A DNA stretch of 14,901 nucleotides from contig JBBSAJ010000051.1 in assembly GCA_038252405.1 (NCBI GenBank), positions 1 to 14,901 on the forward strand, written 5' to 3'. The notes beneath the pieces are model-generated. The model ran no database searches. It was given only the letters and a program-made list of their open reading frames with translations, and was not told where the DNA came from. This stretch comes from DATCDE01 sp038252405. Lineage in GTDB: Bacteria > Actinomycetota > Actinomycetes > Prado026. This document shows, piece after piece, positions 12,026 to 14,901 of the stretch. The first letter of the stretch is position 1; each line of letters opens with the position of its first letter. A program made the translations under genes and the position numbers.

Positions 12026-14224
12026 ATGGGTCCGGTCAGCCGCTGGTCGGTTCGGCACCCTGGCCGCGCGATCGGCGTCTGGGCCCTGCTCGTCGGCATC
12101 GTGGTCGTGCTGGCCGCGCAGTTCGGCGGGTCGTACAACAACTCCTTCTCGCTGCCCAACACGGAGTCGGCGAAGGCCCAGCAGGTCCTGGAGCAGGACT
12201 TCGGGTTCAGCTCGACCAGTGCCACGGTCCAGCTCGTGTTCTCCCCTGCGACCGGTCGCGCGGACGCGGCGTCGGTGCAGGCCGAGATCGATCCGCTGTT
12301 GGCCAAGCTCAAGGCCATCCCCTCGGTCGCGTCGGTCGCCTCCCCCTTTGACGCCGCGGCCGTCAAGGCGGGCGGCGGGCGGCTGAGCCAGGACGGCACG
12401 GTCGGCGTCGCCACCGTCACCTTCAAGACCGCCGTGGACAAGACGCCGGCGGCCGACGTCCAGCAGCTCGTCTCCGACGTCACGGCCACGAACAGCGCGA
12501 CGCTGCAGGTCGGTGCGGGCGGCCAGGTGCTCGACTTCGCGGGCACCAAGCCGCCGAGCACCGAGCTGATCGGCATCGGCGTGGCGATCGTCGTGCTGCT
12601 GCTGATGTTTGGTTCGCTGGTCGCCGCCGGGCTCCCGATCCTCAGTGCCCTGATCGCGCTGGGCACCGGCCTCGGGCTGGTCACCGTCGCCGCCCGGTTC
12701 CTCGACATCGCCACGTTCGGCCCGACGCTGGCCGCGATGATCGGCCTGGGTGTCGGCATCGACTACTCGCTGTTCGTCATCAACCGGTTCCGGCAGGCTG
12801 TGGAGGTCGGCCGCGAGCCGCGCGAGGCCGTCTACGAGTCGGTGGCCACCGCGGGCCGCGCCGTGCTGTTCGCCGGGACGACCGTGATCATCGCGCTGTC
12901 CGGGCTGTTCGTGCTCGGGATCAACTTCATGAACGGCCTCGCGGTGGGGGCCGCGATCACCGTGCTGATGGTGATGCTCGGCGCCGTCACGCTGCTGCCG
13001 GCCGTGCTGTCCCTGTTGGGGCACAGGGTCTTCGCGGTGCGGATGCCCTGGGCCCGCCGCCACGGGCCGCACCCCGAGGGTGGCGGCTTCGCCCGCTACG
13101 GCTTGCGCCTGCAGCGCCGGCCGTGGGTGTACCTCGGGGTGGCCGTCGTCGTCATGTTCGCCCTGGCCGGTCCGGTGCTGTCCATGCGGTCGGGCTTCCC
13201 GGACGCCGGGGGCAAGCCGGCCGGCAACGTCCAGCGGACCGCGTACGACCTGACGTCCAAGGGCTTCGGGCCCGGTGCCAACGGCCCGTTCGTCGTGGTC
13301 GTCGAGCTGCCTGCCAGGGGCGACCTGGCTGCGGCCACCGCGGTGTCCGACGCCCTGGGCCGGACCAGGGGCGTGGCCCACGCCTCACCGGCCCAGGCGT
13401 CGAAGAGCGGGCTGGCCGCGATCGTCCAGGTGCAGCCCACGACCGGACCGCAGGACGCGGCGACGTCGGACACGCTCTCCCGGATGCGCACCCAGGTCAT
13501 CCCGGCGGCGACGGCCGGAACCGGGGCCACGGCGTACGTCGGCGGGACTACGGCGATCACCGAGGACTTCGGCCGGGTCCTCAGCGACGCGCTGCCGCTG
13601 TTCCTGCTGGTGGTCGTCGGGCTCGGATTCTTGGCGCTGGTCGGGCTGTTCCGGTCGATCGTCGTCCCGCTGACGGCGGCGCTGACCAGCCTGCTGAGCC
13701 TCGGCGCTGCCCTCGGGGCGACCGTCGCGGTCTTCCAGTGGGGCTGGTTCGACAGCCTGTTCGGCGTGACCGCGACCGGGCCGATCTTGCCGTTCCTGCC
13801 GGTGATGCTGTTCGCGATCCTGTTCGGGCTGTCCATGGACTACCAGGTGTTCCTCGTGTCCCGGATGCAGGAGGAGTGGGGTCGCACCGCGGACAACGCC
13901 AAGGCGGTCCGCCGGGGGCTCGCCGGGTCCGGCCGGGTGGTGGCCGCCGCCGCGGCGATCATGTCCAGCGTCTTCTTGTCGTTCGTCTTCGGTGACGACA
14001 ACACGATCAAGATGTTCGGCCTCGCCCTCGCCGTGGCCGTGCTGCTCGACGCGTTCGTCGTCCGGCTGGTTCTGGTGCCCTCGCTCATGACCGTGCTCGG
14101 TCGGGCGAACTGGTGGGTGCCGGGCTGGCTGGCCCGGATCCTGCCGACCGTGCACCTGGAGAGCGAGGACGAGGCCGCCGAGATCGCGGACTTCGACGAC
14201 GAGGGCGAGCCGGCGCCGGTCTGA
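12026..14224 (+). CDS. MMPL-family RND transporter
   Basis: A 732-residue inner-membrane exporter of the MMPL family, whose mycobacterial members export lipids and siderophores and others export drugs. Helix 1 is at about 15-32, followed by an extracytoplasmic domain (33-180) and a helix cluster (181-330). That cluster contains GVGIDYS (242-248), the proton-relay motif. A cytoplasmic linker (335-362), helix 7 (367-386), a second extracytoplasmic domain (388-520) and a second cluster (522-695) follow, with GLSMDYQVFLVSRMQEEW (601-618) mirroring the first. The tail is strongly acidic (ESEDEAAEIADFDDEGE). The length is normal for the short MMPL group. ATG 12026 is chosen for GGGAGGA at 12016-12022; earlier starts would lie within the operator. 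The substrate is unknown. The following gene is 19 bases downstream and likely in the same operon. Confidence 0.95.
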   Translation: MGPVSRWSVRHPGRAIGVWALLVGIVVVLAAQFGGSYNNSFSLPNTESAKAQQVLEQDFGFSSTSATVQLVFSPATGRADAASVQAEIDPLLAKLKAIPSVASVASPFDAAAVKAGGGRLSQDGTVGVATVTFKTAVDKTPAADVQQLVSDVTATNSATLQVGAGGQVLDFAGTKPPSTELIGIGVAIVVLLLMFGSLVAAGLPILSALIALGTGLGLVTVAARFLDIATFGPTLAAMIGLGVGIDYSLFVINRFRQAVEVGREPREAVYESVATAGRAVLFAGTTVIIALSGLFVLGINFMNGLAVGAAITVLMVMLGAVTLLPAVLSLLGHRVFAVRMPWARRHGPHPEGGGFARYGLRLQRRPWVYLGVAVVVMFALAGPVLSMRSGFPDAGGKPAGNVQRTAYDLTSKGFGPGANGPFVVVVELPARGDLAAATAVSDALGRTRGVAHASPAQASKSGLAAIVQVQPTTGPQDAATSDTLSRMRTQVIPAATAGTGATAYVGGTTAITEDFGRVLSDALPLFLLVVVGLGFLALVGLFRSIVVPLTAALTSLLSLGAALGATVAVFQWGWFDSLFGVTATGPILPFLPVMLFAILFGLSMDYQVFLVSRMQEEWGRTADNAKAVRRGLAGSGRVVAAAAAIMSSVFLSFVFGDDNTIKMFGLALAVAVLLDAFVVRLVLVPSLMTVLGRANWWVPGWLARILPTVHLESEDEAAEIADFDDEGEPAPV

Positions 14225-14243
14225 CCCGGCCAGGAGCCCTCGC

Positions 14244-14729
14244 GTGAGCGAGGATGGGCCGATGGACGTGCAGCCGGATCTCGACACCCTGCTGGCCCAG
14301 GAGGCCGAGCTGACCTTCGGGTCGTTCGACAACGACACCGCCTGGCGGCTGGGCGCGGCGCTGGTCGACGAGGCCCGTCGCCGTGGGCTGCCGGTGACCG
14401 TCGACATCGTGCGGGCCGGGCAGCAGCTGTTCCACGCGGCGCTACCGGGCACATCGGCGGACAACGACGCCTGGGTGGCCCGCAAGTCCCGGGTGGTGAC
14501 GCGCTACGGGCACAGCTCGCTGTACGTGGGCGCGCTGGCCCGCAGCACGGGGTCCACCTTCGAGGAGTCGTCCCGGCTGGACCCGGACACCTACGCAGCG
14601 CACGGCGGGTCGTTCCCGGTGACCGTCGACGGAGTCGGGGTGGTCGGTGCGGTGACCGTGTCCGGCCTGCCGCAGCTGGCCGACCACGCGCTGGTCGTGG
14701 ACGTGCTGCGCGGATTCCCGCGCGGCTGA
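14244..14729 (+). CDS. UPF0303 / heme-degrading-domain (HbpS-like) protein
   Basis: A 161-residue cytosolic protein of the GlcG/HbpS-like fold, UPF0303 subgroup. Features seen are FDNDTAWRLGAALVDEARRR (28-47), VTVDIVRAGQQLFHAALPG (51-69), DNDAWVARKSRVVTRYGHSSL (73-93), and a C-terminal GSFPVTVDGVGVVGAVTVSGLPQLADHALVV (122-152). The last is the family glycine-rich strand pair. Relatives bind or degrade heme or act as uncharacterised metabolite-binding proteins, so the function is inferred only at family level. GTG 14244 has AGGAG seven bases upstream; ATG 14262 is an alternative. It sits 19 bases after mmpL, suggesting one transcript under MarR control. Confidence 0.85.
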   Translation: MSEDGPMDVQPDLDTLLAQEAELTFGSFDNDTAWRLGAALVDEARRRGLPVTVDIVRAGQQLFHAALPGTSADNDAWVARKSRVVTRYGHSSLYVGALARSTGSTFEESSRLDPDTYAAHGGSFPVTVDGVGVVGAVTVSGLPQLADHALVVDVLRGFPRG

Positions 14730-14736
14730 CCAGGCT

Positions 14737-14751
14737 GACGGACCCTCCGTC
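14737..14751 (+). terminator. Short hairpin after the mmpL operon
   Basis: GACGGA-CCC-TCCGTC is a perfect 6-bp stem with a 3-base loop, eight bases after the stop at 14729. A second inverted repeat, CATCTG (14758-14763) and CAGATG (14774-14779), follows. There is no U tract, so termination is only suggested. Confidence 0.45.
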
Positions 14752-14802
14752 TTCGAACATCTGTCTTGTCTCGCAGATGGGGGTGATGAGTGGTCTCCGG
14801 GG

Positions 14803-14901
14803 GTGGATGCCCTACGTAACCCCGAACGGACCGGCCGCCTGCTCACCCTGCTGACTGCCGTTCGGCGCAACGAGGCCAACGCCCACATCTGGGCCGACCG
14901 C
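14803..14901 (+). CDS. N-terminal part of an unidentified open frame, cut by the window end
   Basis: From GTG 14803 the frame reads VDALRNPERTGRLLTLLTAV then RRNEANAHIWADR, open to the last base. Almost all codons after 14820 end in G or C, as in the real genes here, and the peptide looks helical and charged. The frame is open back to about 14725, but no ATG or GTG precedes 14803, and the upstream part (FEHLSCLADGGDEWSPG) has poorer codon use. No family is recognised. There is no good ribosome binding site, so the true start could differ or this could be a remnant. Confidence 0.4.
   Translation, partial: MDALRNPERTGRLLTLLTAVRRNEANAHIWADR

Noticed and set aside
11981..13381. A 466-codon minus-strand frame opposite the MMPL gene
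   Set aside because: It is composed of His/Asp/Arg/Gly/Gln repeats expected from the antisense of a membrane protein gene in high-GC DNA.
14785..14853. 22-codon frame MSGLRGWMPYVTPNGP... near the right end
   Set aside because: It is short, has no similarity, and competes with the longer GC3-biased frame in the same DNA.

Overview
This window looks like chromosomal DNA from a high-GC actinobacterium. The base composition is estimated by eye at about 70% G+C. Codons end mostly in G or C, GTG starts are common, and the genes present (Tat-exported Hcp-fold protein, DtxR-free CDF exporter, MMPL exporter, LacI and MarR regulators) are typical of soil Actinomycetota such as Geodermatophilales or Frankiales. 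The genus is a guess. No rRNA, tRNA, CRISPR array, intact transposon or phage gene was found.

Layout. 1-161: 3' end of a membrane-protein gene (+), followed by a strong hairpin terminator shared with the convergent malic enzyme gene (225-1955, -). 2081-3001 (+): an alpha/beta hydrolase, divergent from the malic enzyme. 3010-3140 (-): a relic of a metallo-beta-lactamase-fold hydrolase in the gap. 3207-4127 (+): a CDF cation exporter, preceded by a four-codon mini-ORF whose stop overlaps its start. 4085-4505 (-): a broken ArsR-type regulator. 4622-5278 (-): a hypothetical protein, possibly PH-like. 5374-6255 (+): a short-chain dehydrogenase. 6354-7424 (-) and 7537-8163 (+): a LacI repressor divergent from a two-PQ-loop, seven-helix SWEET-like membrane protein, with a CG-centred palindrome between them. 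8170-8796 (-): a Tat-signal Hcp-family protein. 8954-10447 (+): a large class I methyltransferase. 10472-11971 (-): undecaprenyl-diphosphatase and the MarR regulator upstream of it. 12026-14729 (+): an MMPL transporter and a small heme-degrading-domain (UPF0303-like) protein. About 14803 to the end (+): the start of an unidentified open frame.

How the genes work together. Two regulator-centred modules stand out. The first is marR-uppP facing mmpL-UPF0303 across 54 bp. That interval holds two copies of TGTGTCRCACAT, 34 bp apart, each placed over the -35 region of one of two back-to-back promoters. It looks like an autoregulated envelope-stress or lipid-export switch. The second is lacI facing the SWEET-like gene, which suggests a sugar-responsive transporter. 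The rest is mostly single-gene housekeeping or accessory content, with two gene relics between 3000 and 4600 showing local decay.
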